DNA from: Flavobacterium sp. I-STPP5a
GTDB lineage: Bacteria > Bacteroidota > Bacteroidia > Flavobacteriales > Flavobacteriaceae
Direction of reading: 5' to 3'
Assembly: GCF_009764685.1 (NCBI RefSeq)
Contig: NZ_VHLM01000047.1
Location: forward strand, 62,001-126,000
Length of the DNA: 64,000 nt
Shown piece by piece: positions 45,176 through 53,080 of this stretch. The position numbers were made by a program, and so were the translations under genes. The notes below the pieces were generated by a model. The model made no database searches. It was not told where the DNA came from and saw nothing but the letters and a program-made list of their open reading frames with translations. Within the stretch, counting starts at the first letter, position 1; the number at the start of each line of letters is the position of its first letter.

Positions 45176-45715
45176 TTACTCCCTTTTAATCTCGTGACCT
45201 ACAAAAGCTTCAAGAGTTGCAAACATATCATCTATTGAAAGCACTTCAAGATCTGGGTGCGACATTAAAAAAGCAGCATTAAGTTCTACTATATTTTCTT
45301 CTATTTCAAAAAAAGTATCGGTATTGAGCGCATCTCTAGTGAGATTAACTCCTTCTAATTTTCCTTGTAAAAATTTATTGAGTTTCACACTACTCATTAA
45401 ACTCACTTTTTTAGACTGTTGCTGGAATAATTCTAGATGTTTAGGTGCTTCAATCAAGGCCAAACCTTCTTCAATAAGTTCATTTAATTCCTTATTCCAT
45501 CCAGAGCGGTGAACGAATTGTGCAAAATTGCCATCAACATGTTGCGCTACGTAAAAATCTAAATAATAACTCATCAATGCATCTTCGTGAATCAAATCGT
45601 CATCAATTTTCTCTTCACGCATTAAGTTGATCACCGAAATGTTTGAGTTAATAATGTCTTGTGGGTTTTCACTTTGAGCAGCGTTTTCTGAGATGATGAT
45701 TTTTCCGAATTCCAT
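45176..45715 (-). CDS. DMP19/DUF4375-like protein
   Basis: A 179-residue acidic cytosolic protein. The segment YYLDFYVAQHVDGNFAQFVHRSGWNK with the following amphipathic helices (ELIEEGLALIEAPKHLELFQ) resembles the DMP19/DUF4375 family, whose Neisseria member is a DNA-mimic protein. The resemblance is to the YxxxxxNGGFxQF-type motif and overall acidity only, so the assignment is tentative. C-terminal VLSIDDMFATLEAFVGHEIK also fits. No neighbour gives a functional clue. Confidence 0.6.
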   Translation of the reverse strand: MEFGKIIISENAAQSENPQDIINSNISVINLMREEKIDDDLIHEDALMSYYLDFYVAQHVDGNFAQFVHRSGWNKELNELIEEGLALIEAPKHLELFQQQSKKVSLMSSVKLNKFLQGKLEGVNLTRDALNTDTFFEIEENIVELNAAFLMSHPDLEVLSIDDMFATLEAFVGHEIKRE

Positions 45716-45820
45716 TTGAGTTGCGTTTTATATTATAGATTGCAAATTTCGGGTAAAAGATTGAGGAATCGAAATATTTGTTTTATCCAAAGATGAGCAC
45801 AGATTTATTTATGCTTAAAA

Positions 45821-45991
45821 TTAAATGACATCCGATTCATTATTGTTCTTTTTCTGATTCATTTTGGTTACCAATGCCTTCAAGCGTGCTGCTTTTGCTG
45901 CTTTTTCCTCTTGCAATTTTGCCTTTTTCCTGTTGAGTAATTTGGTGTGCAACGCTTTATTTTTGGTATTTTTTTCGGGTCCTTTGGGCAT
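45821..45991 (-). CDS. Small highly basic protein, 56 residues
   Basis: An ATG at 45991-45989 opens MPKGPEKNTKNKALHTKLLN, then RKKAKLQEEKAAKAARLKAL, VTKMNQKKNNNESDVI and a TAA stop. It is strongly Lys/Ala-rich and helical, with no hydrophobic core, like small nucleic-acid-binding proteins. The composition (few Ile/Phe, many Lys/Ala/Gln) is not that of random AT-rich DNA, which supports coding. It starts 175 bases upstream of the Flavo-1-like element and is transcribed away from it. Function unknown; possibly ribosome- or nucleoid-associated. Confidence 0.65.
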   Translation of the reverse strand: MPKGPEKNTKNKALHTKLLNRKKAKLQEEKAAKAARLKALVTKMNQKKNNNESDVI

Positions 45992-46172
45992 GATGTAGCA
46001 ACTTAATTAGTAAAGTTTGTCGTTTGAGACTGTTACCAGAATCACCAACTTAAAAACTTTACAAAGGAAACTATTTTTTGGCATTTTGCTATTTTAATGT
46101 CGGATTAAGTTGGCCCGAACTGGAGATTCCTCGTTCATCGAAATAACAAATAGACTTGAAGCACCTACTTCC

Positions 46173-46253
46173 CTAGCCCCAATAGCAGTGAAAATCCTTT
46201 CCATTTTTTCTTTAAAAATGGAAAGATTGCAACGGATAGTGGGAAATAGCTTC
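46173..46253 (+). ncRNA. Structured intergenic element, Flavo-1-like (copy 1)
   Basis: The 5' block CTAGCCCCAATAGCAGTG leads to a perfect 12-base hairpin, CTTTCCATTTTT (46197-46208) with AAAAATGGAAAG (46214-46225). The 3' block is GATTGCAACGGATAGTGGGA and then AATAGCTTC. GAAGC at 46158-46162 could pair with GCTTC at 46249-46253 as an outer helix. Copy 2 at 59164-59278 shares the two blocks but has a different hairpin. It lies ~135 bases upstream of metG. I recall a similar element as the Flavo-1 RNA motif of Bacteroidota; that name is from memory and unchecked. Confidence 0.7.
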
Positions 46254-46271
46254 AAATAAAATTCTATTGCT

Positions 46272-46279
46272 TATTTTTG
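46272..46279 (+). promoter_or_regulatory. Candidate -7 element for metG
   Basis: TATTTTTG matches TAnnTTTG. It would start metG transcription near 46286, just downstream of the Flavo-1-like element, giving a ~100-base leader without it. No TTG at the right distance. Confidence 0.35.
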
Positions 46280-46388
46280 CATCTCCATAAAATGGAATCA
46301 TGAAATGAGCGTAGTATAAAATGGGTCATTCAGCCCTTCGTGCTATGCGAATTACATGTGACAAATAAAAAAATAATATTAGCAACAC

Positions 46389-48446
46389 ATGATACAGAAT
46401 CCAAAAAGATATACGATTACAGCGGCATTGCCTTATACAAACGGACCCATCCACATAGGCCATTTGGCAGGTGTTTACGTACCGTCAGACATATATTCAA
46501 GATATTTAAGATTGCAAGGAAGAGACGTTTTGTTTGTTTGCGGAAGCGACGAACACGGCGTGGCGATTTCGATGAAAGCCAAAAAAGAAGGTATTACGCC
46601 TCAGCAAGTAATTGATAAATACGATGGTATTATCCGTAAATCGTTTTCGGATTTTGGAATTTCATTTGATAATTATTCAAGAACTTCGGCTAAAATTCAT
46701 CATGATACGGCTTCGGAATTTTTCAAAAAATTGTATGAACAAGGCGATTTTATTGAAGAAGTAACCGAACAATTGTATGATGCTAAAGCAGATCAGTTTT
46801 TAGCAGATCGTTTTGTAATGGGAACTTGCCCAAAATGTGGCAACGAAGAAGCATACGGCGATCAGTGCGAAAAATGTGGTTCTACGCTAAATGCTACCGA
46901 TTTGATTAATCCAAAATCAACCATTACAGGCGAAACTCCTATCATGAAATCAACGAAACACTGGTTTTTGCCTTTGGATCGCTACGAAGATTTCTTGAAA
47001 GAATGGATTCTTGTAGGACATAAAAGCGACTGGAAACCGAATGTGTACGGCCAAGTAAAATCATGGATTGACGGTGGATTAGAACCTCGTGCGGTAACGC
47101 GTGACCTAGACTGGGGAATTGATGTTCCTGTTGAAGGCGCTGAGGGGAAAAAATTATACGTTTGGTTTGATGCACCTATTGGATACATATCGGCTACGAA
47201 AGAATGGGCTTTGCGTGAAGGGAAAGACTGGGAACCGTACTGGAAAGATCAAGACACAAAACTGGTTCACTTTATAGGGAAAGACAATATTGTATTTCAT
47301 TGCGTGATTTTCCCGGCAATGCTAAAAGCTGAAGGTAACTATATTTTACCGGATAATGTTCCTGCTAATGAGTTCTTGAACTTGGAAGGAAACAAATTAT
47401 CGACGTCTAAAAATTGGGCCGTTTGGTTGCACGAATATTTAGAAGAATTCCCAAATCAGCAAGATGTATTGCGTTATGCCTTAACATCAAATGCACCTGA
47501 AACGAAGGATAATGATTTTACTTGGAAAGACTTTCAAGCTAGAAACAACAATGAACTGGTAGCGATTTTTGGAAATTTCATCAATCGTGTGGTGGTTTTA
47601 ACCAATAAATATTACGACGGAATTGTCCCTACTCCTAACAAATTATCTGAGGTAGACGAACAAACTTTGGCTGAATTGAAAGCCTATCCATCAGTAATTT
47701 CAAGTTCTATCGAAAGATACAGATTTAGAGAAGCACTTGGTGAAATGATGAATGTAGCAAGACTCGGAAATAAATATTTGGCCGATGAAGAGCCTTGGAA
47801 GATGATTAAAACTGATGAAGAACGTACAAAAACTCAAATGTATGTTGCTTTGCAAATTGCTGCAGTTTTGAGTTCGCTTTGTGAGCCGTTCTTGCCTTTT
47901 ACTTCTGTAAAATTGTCAAGAATGTTGAATATCAACATCAACAATTGGAATTTGGAATTTGAAGATTGGAATTTATTACCCGCTGGTCACCAAATTGGTC
48001 AAGCCGAATTACTGTTTTCGAAAATTGAAGATGAAGAAATCCAAAAACAAATCGATAAATTAGAAGCAACCAAAACAGCTAACAAAGCCGAGAATAAAGT
48101 GGCTGAACCACAAAAAGAACTTATTCAATTTGAGGATTTTGCCAAAATGGATATCCGCACAGGAACCATTTTAGAGGCAGAAAAAATGCCAAAAGCCAAT
48201 AAACTTTTGATTTTAAAGGTAGATACTGGAATTGATATTCGAACGATAGTTTCGGGAATTGCCGAAAGTTTTAAACCAGAAGATATCATTGGGAAACGCG
48301 TAACTGTTTTAGTGAATTTGGCACCAAGAAACTTACGTGGCGTAGAAAGTCACGGTATGATTTTGATGACTACAAATACCGAAGGAAAACTTGTTTTTGT
48401 AAATCCTGATACGGATGGTGTGGGGAATGGCGAGATGATAAATTAA
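46389..48446 (+). CDS. metG: Methionyl-tRNA synthetase
   Basis: Class I synthetase charging tRNA-Met. At 685 residues it is the long form with a C-terminal dimerisation/tRNA-binding domain. Motifs: HIGH as [14 protein letters not shown], two-knuckle zinc site [18 protein letters not shown] (~residue 145), the KMSKS loop as [13 protein letters not shown] (~residue 335), anticodon-binding helices, then an OB-fold EMAP/Trbp111 domain ([20 protein letters not shown] onward, ~580-685). The KMSKS replacement KLSTS is usual in this subgroup. Confidence 0.97.
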   Translation: MIQNPKRYTITAALPYTNGPIHIGHLAGVYVPSDIYSRYLRLQGRDVLFVCGSDEHGVAISMKAKKEGITPQQVIDKYDGIIRKSFSDFGISFDNYSRTSAKIHHDTASEFFKKLYEQGDFIEEVTEQLYDAKADQFLADRFVMGTCPKCGNEEAYGDQCEKCGSTLNATDLINPKSTITGETPIMKSTKHWFLPLDRYEDFLKEWILVGHKSDWKPNVYGQVKSWIDGGLEPRAVTRDLDWGIDVPVEGAEGKKLYVWFDAPIGYISATKEWALREGKDWEPYWKDQDTKLVHFIGKDNIVFHCVIFPAMLKAEGNYILPDNVPANEFLNLEGNKLSTSKNWAVWLHEYLEEFPNQQDVLRYALTSNAPETKDNDFTWKDFQARNNNELVAIFGNFINRVVVLTNKYYDGIVPTPNKLSEVDEQTLAELKAYPSVISSSIERYRFREALGEMMNVARLGNKYLADEEPWKMIKTDEERTKTQMYVALQIAAVLSSLCEPFLPFTSVKLSRMLNININNWNLEFEDWNLLPAGHQIGQAELLFSKIEDEEIQKQIDKLEATKTANKAENKVAEPQKELIQFEDFAKMDIRTGTILEAEKMPKANKLLILKVDTGIDIRTIVSGIAESFKPEDIIGKRVTVLVNLAPRNLRGVESHGMILMTTNTEGKLVFVNPDTDGVGNGEMIN

Positions 48447-48454
48447 AAAAATAA

Positions 48455-48497
48455 CCACAGATTCGCAGATTCATTAATTAAAGCTACGAATCTGTGG
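48455..48497. repeat. Perfect palindrome CCACAGATTCG/CGAATCTGTGG after metG
   Basis: CCACAGATTCG (48455-48465) and CGAATCTGTGG (48487-48497) are perfect 11-base inverted repeats around a 21-base loop that repeats CAGATTC. There is no T run at the end, so it is a poor terminator. Located 8 bases after the metG stop and 16 bases before the HAD gene. Confidence 0.75.
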
Positions 48498-48513
48498 TAA
48501 TACAAAATTAAGA

Positions 48514-49203
48514 ATGAACCTAAAAGTAATTGCCTTCGACGCTGATGACACCTTATTCATCAACGAAACCTATTTTCTAGAAACCGAAGAGAAATTTTGT
48601 GCACTCATGAGTGATTATTTGTCACATCAAGGATTGTCGCAGGAATTATTTAAGGTAGAGATTGCCAATTTAAAATTATACGGCTATGGCATAAAAGGAT
48701 ATATTTTATCCATGATTGAGGCTGCAATGACAATTTCGAACAACACGATTCCGATTGAAATTATTGAAAAAATCATTCAGTACGGAAAAGAACTTTTAGA
48801 GAAACCTATCGTTTTACTGGATGGTGTTCAAGAAACCCTACAAGCCTTACACGGAAAATACAAACTGGTGGTGGCTACCAAAGGTGATTTATTAGACCAG
48901 CGTAGAAAATTACACAATTCAGGTTTAGGTCATTATTTTCATCATATTGAAGTAATGTCAGACAAGCAAGAAATTGATTATACAGACTTGATTAAACGAT
49001 TAGACATTCAACCTTCTGAATTTTTCATGATTGGTAATTCATTGAAATCAGATGTTCTGCCTGTTTTGGCCATAGGCGGATATGCTGTTCATATTCCCTT
49101 TCACACCACTTGGGCACATGAAAAAATTGATCATACAGTAGAGCATGAAAACTTCAATACTTTTACAACTATAACTGATGTTTTACCGCTCTTGAAGAGT
49201 TGA
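48514..49203 (+). CDS. HAD family hydrolase
   Basis: A 229-residue HAD-superfamily phosphatase-like protein: motif I FDADDTLFINETYF with the nucleophile Asp, motif II VVATKGD, a motif-III lysine in the DYTDLIKRL region, and motif IV FMIGNSLKSDVLPVLAIGGYAV. The cap is helical (residues ~17-90). The second residue pair DADDTL (not DxDGTL) is found in YjjG-like nucleotidases and related enzymes. Substrate unknown. Downstream of metG in the same direction. Confidence 0.9.
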   Translation: MNLKVIAFDADDTLFINETYFLETEEKFCALMSDYLSHQGLSQELFKVEIANLKLYGYGIKGYILSMIEAAMTISNNTIPIEIIEKIIQYGKELLEKPIVLLDGVQETLQALHGKYKLVVATKGDLLDQRRKLHNSGLGHYFHHIEVMSDKQEIDYTDLIKRLDIQPSEFFMIGNSLKSDVLPVLAIGGYAVHIPFHTTWAHEKIDHTVEHENFNTFTTITDVLPLLKS

Positions 49204-49242
49204 AAAAATAACGATTTATTGACGTTTTCATGTTATAAAATT

Positions 49243-49282
49243 AAGGACTTAGGGCAATTTATAAGCCCAAAAGTCTTTTTTT
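49243..49282 (+). terminator. Terminator after the HAD gene
   Basis: GGACTT-A-GGGC pairs with GCCC-AA-AAGTCT across AATTTATAA, followed by nine T residues. Confidence 0.7.
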
Positions 49283-49452
49283 TTGGATTTTCGACCCTAG
49301 TTAAACTACTAAATAAAGACACTATCTGAAATTTTTCTCTTAAAAAAGAATCTAAATCGCACTAAAAAACTCAAAGTAATCCGTAATTTATATAATTTTT
49401 TTTATCTTTTATATATTTAACTGATTGAAAATTCTTATTTGTGATTATGTTG

Positions 49453-49460
49453 TAAATTTG
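49453..49460 (+). promoter_or_regulatory. Candidate -7 element for the OmpA porin gene
   Basis: TAAATTTG, a full TAnnTTTG match, lies 25 bases before the ATG at 49486. The nearest TTG at 49425-49427 is 25 bases upstream, slightly outside the usual spacing. Confidence 0.45.
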
Positions 49461-49485
49461 CACCGAATTTAAAAATCATAAAATA

Positions 49486-50742
49486 ATGAAAAATTTAATG
49501 TTTGCATTAGTTTTTGCAGGTACTGTTTCTTCTGTAAATGCTCAAACTGAAACTAAAGAAGTAAAAAATACAGATTACAACAAATGGTCTATTGAATTAG
49601 CTGGCGGTGTTAACAAACCACAAAGACCATTAGGATTAGGTTACGCTACTTCAACTCCAAGCCCTTATGTTGCAGATCTAGGTGTACGTTACATGTTTAA
49701 CAATAAATTTGGTTTGAAAGCTGATTTTGGATACAACAGTTTTGAAGGAAAAAGCAACTCTGCAAATTTTGACACAAAATACTACAGAGCGAACCTTCAA
49801 GCAGTAGCAAACTTAGGTAGAATCATGAGCTTTGAAACTTGGACTAATACAATAGGTTTATTAGGTCATGCTGGTTTTGGTTTAGCGCAATTAGAAGATC
49901 AAAATTCTGCTTTAAAAGACAGAATGGGTAATTTTATAGCAGGTGTTACTGGTCAAATTAAATTATCTAACAGAATTGCTCTTACAGGTGATTTCACAAC
50001 GATCCTTAATGCTTCACAAGATGCTACTTTTGATGCTTCTGCAACTACAAATGCAAGAGGATTCTCTGGAATTTTATTTAATGGTACTGTAGGTTTAACT
50101 GTTTACTTAGGTAAAAACGAAAAACATGCTGACTGGGTACTTGATAACAACAGCGAAATTGACAAATTAAAGCAACAAATTGCTGATATCGAGACTTCAA
50201 TGTTAGATACAGATAAAGATGGTGTTGCTGATTATTTAGATCAAGAGCCTAACACTATTGGTGGTGTAATGGTTAACACTAAAGGTAAATCTATCGACTT
50301 GAATAACAACAACATTCCTGACGAATTAGAAAGCTATTTCTTAAAAACTTACGGAAAAAACACTGATAAACCAGCTATCGTAGACAACAGTACATTAATC
50401 AAAAACTTAATCAACGAAGGTTACGTAGGTACTTATTTTGATTACAACAAATCTACTCCAACAAACGTATCTACTGAAGGAATTGATTTTATCTTAACTT
50501 ACTTAAGAAACAACCCATCTACATCAGTTGACATTATTGGTCATGCTGACGAGTTAGGAAAATCTGAGTACAATGATAAATTATCTACAGCAAGAGCTAA
50601 CAGCGTAAAAGACGTTTTAGTTAAAGCTAATATTGATGCTTCAAGATTGAATGTTGCTGCAGCTGGTGAAGATGCTTCGGTAGCAAAAGATTCAGATACA
50701 GCTAGAAAATTAGTAAGAAGAGTTACTTTCAGAGTAAAATAA
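49486..50742 (+). CDS. OmpA-family outer-membrane protein
   Basis: A 418-residue protein. It has a signal peptide (MKNLMFALVFAGTVSSVNAQ), an N-terminal ~200-residue beta-barrel (NKWSIELAGGVNKPQRPLGLGY, VADLGVRYMFNNKFGLKADFGYN, with TVGLTVYLGKNEKHADW closing it), a thrombospondin-type-3-like calcium repeat (DTDKDGVADYLDQEPNT, residues ~242-260) and a C-terminal OmpA peptidoglycan-binding domain (VDIIGHADELGKSEYNDKL, ARKLVRRVTFRVK). Codons and leader suggest high expression. It is a major structural porin-like protein linking the outer membrane to the cell wall. Confidence 0.95.
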   Translation: MKNLMFALVFAGTVSSVNAQTETKEVKNTDYNKWSIELAGGVNKPQRPLGLGYATSTPSPYVADLGVRYMFNNKFGLKADFGYNSFEGKSNSANFDTKYYRANLQAVANLGRIMSFETWTNTIGLLGHAGFGLAQLEDQNSALKDRMGNFIAGVTGQIKLSNRIALTGDFTTILNASQDATFDASATTNARGFSGILFNGTVGLTVYLGKNEKHADWVLDNNSEIDKLKQQIADIETSMLDTDKDGVADYLDQEPNTIGGVMVNTKGKSIDLNNNNIPDELESYFLKTYGKNTDKPAIVDNSTLIKNLINEGYVGTYFDYNKSTPTNVSTEGIDFILTYLRNNPSTSVDIIGHADELGKSEYNDKLSTARANSVKDVLVKANIDASRLNVAAAGEDASVAKDSDTARKLVRRVTFRVK

Positions 50743-50762
50743 TCCTCCACTTATAATTGCTT

Positions 50763-50796
50763 AAAAGCCCTAAAGGAAATTCTTTTAGGGCTTTTT
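50763..50796 (+). terminator. Terminator after the OmpA gene
   Basis: AAAAGCCCTAAA (50763-50774) pairs perfectly with TTTAGGGCTTTT (50784-50795), followed by T. Confidence 0.9.
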
Positions 50797-50883
50797 CTAT
50801 ATTTAACAATCAAAGAAATTACAAGTGCATGGCTGAATTAAAAATTAGCAATACTTTTGGAAAAAAAATTAATTCCATCCCCT

Positions 50884-51513
50884 TTGAAACAACTATTAGA
50901 CATCGATAACTGGGCGCGTAAAGAACATTTTCAATTCTTCAAACAATTTGAAGAGCCTTTTTTTGGGGCAACCGTGCAAATTGATTGTTCACTGGCTTAC
51001 GCCAAAGCTAAAACGCTAAACACCTCCTTTTTTAGCTACTACCTTCACAAAACACTTTTGGCAGTAAATGCCATAGAACATTTTAGATATCGCATTGACG
51101 GGGAAACCGTTGTAATACACGATCACATCAATGCATCAGCAACAATAGGTAGAGAAGACGGGACTTTTGGCTTTTCCTTGATTGAATTCGACACGGATTA
51201 TGCTGTTTTTAAAACCAATACCGCCACAGAAATTGACCGTATACAAACCACCACAGGCCTTTTTACCCGAACTTTTAATGATGATAATGTCATCCATTTC
51301 TCGGCGATTCCTTGGTTGGATTTTACTTCTTTATCACATGCAAGAAGTTTTAGTTTTCCTGACAGTTGTCCAAAAATCTCCTTTGGAAAAATGACAATTG
51401 ACAGCAATGGAAAAAAAACCATGCCCATGTCCATACACGTTCACCACGGATTAATTGACGGTTTACATCTTGGCCAATTTGTAGATTACTTTCAAGAATT
51501 GATGAACCAATAA
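50884..51513 (+). CDS. Chloramphenicol acetyltransferase-like protein
   Basis: A ~209-residue CAT-fold acyltransferase: DIDNWARKEHFQFFKQFEEPFF (typical N-terminus), NASATIGREDGTFGFSLI, and the catalytic HHGLIDGLHLGQFVDYFQEL with the HHxxxDG motif, so catalytic His and Asp are intact. Type A CATs confer chloramphenicol resistance, but chromosomal Bacteroidota members often have other substrates. The frame has no ATG. Candidate starts are TTG at 50857 and TTG at 50884; a TACTTTTG -7-like box at 50852-50859 overlaps the first, so the second is preferred. Confidence 0.83.
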   Translation: MKQLLDIDNWARKEHFQFFKQFEEPFFGATVQIDCSLAYAKAKTLNTSFFSYYLHKTLLAVNAIEHFRYRIDGETVVIHDHINASATIGREDGTFGFSLIEFDTDYAVFKTNTATEIDRIQTTTGLFTRTFNDDNVIHFSAIPWLDFTSLSHARSFSFPDSCPKISFGKMTIDSNGKKTMPMSIHVHHGLIDGLHLGQFVDYFQELMNQ

Positions 51514-51563
51514 GCTAAGCATCGCTTGAGTTTAATACATGTAACTAAAAGTCATTTTCCGCC

Positions 51564-52463
51564 ATGTTCCCAATAGCATTTCATCCTATTTACCAGCATC
51601 CGTTACCAGAACGGCATCGGTTTCCCATGCTTAAATACGAACTGCTTCCGCAACAATTGTTGCATGAAGGAACAGCTTTGCCAACTGACTTCTATAAACC
51701 CGAAATTTGCGATTTAGCTCCCATTTTGGCAATTCATCAAAAAGAGTACGTCACAGATTTACTAGAACTTACCTTAAACGCAAAAGCAGTGCGTAAAATA
51801 GGTTTTCCCCTCTCCAGAGAACTAGTACAACGCGAACTTATCATTGCACAAGGAACTATTTTTGGCGCACAAAAATCATTTGACACGAAAGTCTCATTCA
51901 ATATTGCAGGAGGTACGCACCATGCTTACACAGATCATGGCGAAGCATTTTGTTTATTAAACGACCAAGCCATTGCTGCACAGTTTTTATTGGACACTAA
52001 ACTCGCAAAAAAAATTTTAATCATCGACTTAGATGTACATCAGGGAAACGGAACTGCTGAAATTTTTCAAAACAATTCAAAAGTATTTACGTTTTCTACA
52101 CATGGCAAGACAAATTATCCGTTCAAGAAAGAAACGTCAGATTTAGACATTGCATTTGACGATGGAACAACCGATGCGGAGTTCTTGCAAACCCTAGCAA
52201 CTGTAATTCCGCAATTGATAGAAACGCAAAAACCTGATTTCATATTTTATTTGGCGGGTGTCGATATTTTGGCCACAGATAAACTTGGAAAATTAGGCTG
52301 TACTCTTAATGGTTGTAAAAAAAGGGATGAGTTGGTTTTTGAATTGTGTTCCAAATTCCAAATTCCAGTACAAGTTTCAATGGGTGGCGGCTACTCTCCC
52401 GATATAAAAACCATTATTGAAGCCCATGCCAATACCTATCGAATGGCAAAAGATATTTTTTAA
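51564..52463 (+). CDS. Histone deacetylase-family (arginase/deacetylase fold) hydrolase
   Basis: A 299-residue zinc hydrolase of the HDAC/AcuC/acetylpolyamine-amidohydrolase family. Motifs: the N-terminal FHPIYQHPLPERHRFPMLKY, active-site HHAYTDHGEAFCLLND (His pair), metal ligands in LIIDLDVHQGNGTAEIF, FSTHGKTNYPF, AGVDILATDKLG and VSMGGGYS. All catalytic and metal residues are present. It acts on acetylated amines or lysines; no neighbour reveals the substrate. Start at the ATG 51564, 50 bases after the CAT-like gene. Confidence 0.92.
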   Translation: MFPIAFHPIYQHPLPERHRFPMLKYELLPQQLLHEGTALPTDFYKPEICDLAPILAIHQKEYVTDLLELTLNAKAVRKIGFPLSRELVQRELIIAQGTIFGAQKSFDTKVSFNIAGGTHHAYTDHGEAFCLLNDQAIAAQFLLDTKLAKKILIIDLDVHQGNGTAEIFQNNSKVFTFSTHGKTNYPFKKETSDLDIAFDDGTTDAEFLQTLATVIPQLIETQKPDFIFYLAGVDILATDKLGKLGCTLNGCKKRDELVFELCSKFQIPVQVSMGGGYSPDIKTIIEAHANTYRMAKDIF

Positions 52464-52520
52464 AACTATTGCAATACATCAAAACAATAAGAACTGATTC
52501 ATGCTATTTAATTACAAAAA

Positions 52521-52550
52521 AACACGGACCTCAATTAAGAAATCCGTGCA
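52521..52550. terminator. Hairpin between HDAC-like gene and ssb
   Basis: CACGGA (52523-52528) pairs with TCCGTG (52543-52548); an A run on the left makes it a terminator for ssb (minus strand). On the plus strand only ATTTTA follows. Confidence 0.6.
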
Positions 52551-52571
52551 TTTTATAAAATAGTAAGAATA

Positions 52572-52895
52572 CTATTTCCCTAAAAGCAATACTTCACTTG
52601 CTACTATTTCAGTAATATAACGCTTTTCTCCGTTTTTATCCTCGTACGTTCTGTGGGATAATTTTGCTTCAATTCCAATCTCTCTGCCTTTGGTCACATA
52701 TTTTTCAATAATCTCAGCTGTTTTTCCCCAAGCAGTGACCCGGTGCCATTCTGTTTGTTCTACTTTGTCTCCGTTTTCTTTGTAATACACATCATTTGTA
52801 GCGATGCTCACGGTGGCTAATTTTTTCCCTCCTTCAAGTGTTTTAACTTCTGGATCTTGACCTACTCTTCCGATTAATTGTACTCTGTTTTTCAT
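52572..52895 (-). CDS. ssb: Single-stranded DNA-binding protein, short form
   Basis: A 107-residue OB-fold SSB: MKNRVQLIGRVGQDPEVKTL, KLATVSIATNDVYYKENGDKVE, QTEWHRVTAWGKTAEIIEKYV, KGREIGIEAKLSHRTYEDKNG. It ends EVLLLGK right after the last beta-strand, so the Gly/Gln-rich linker and acidic DDDIPF tail that recruit partner proteins are missing. It is therefore probably a secondary SSB; a tail-bearing one should exist elsewhere in the genome. A CATCTTTG -7-like box is at 52968-52961. Confidence 0.94.
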   Translation of the reverse strand: MKNRVQLIGRVGQDPEVKTLEGGKKLATVSIATNDVYYKENGDKVEQTEWHRVTAWGKTAEIIEKYVTKGREIGIEAKLSHRTYEDKNGEKRYITEIVASEVLLLGK

Positions 52896-53032
52896 GGCGT
52901 GTAAATTTAATTATTGGTGTGTATGTTAATTTGTCAAATCGTTCATTCGAATCAACAGGGCAAAGATGCGACAGTTTCAAAACAAGAATCGGTTACTAAC
53001 TATTTACTTTCGGTTGTAACTATTTGTAACCG

Positions 53033-53063
53033 TTTGTAAATGTTAAAAAAAAAGTTATATTTG
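53033..53063 (+). promoter_or_regulatory. Promoter of the GNAT-nitrilase operon
   Basis: TTTG (53033-53036), 19 bases, TATATTTG (53056-53063): a full flavobacterial consensus match. Predicted start near 53070, so the leader is only ~11 bases. Upstream, GTAAC words recur at 52992-53030 (GGTTGTAAC, TTTGTAACCG), a possible operator. Confidence 0.7.
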
Positions 53064-53080
53064 TTGTAAATCAATTTATT

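Noticed and set aside
46340-46615. Plus-strand 91-codon frame at the start of metG
   Set aside because: It overlaps the metG N-terminus in another frame; metG is certain.
50884-51513. Calling the CAT-like gene a chloramphenicol-resistance gene
   Set aside because: The fold and HHxxxDG site are clear, but a chromosomal core context and lack of mobile elements do not justify a resistance claim.
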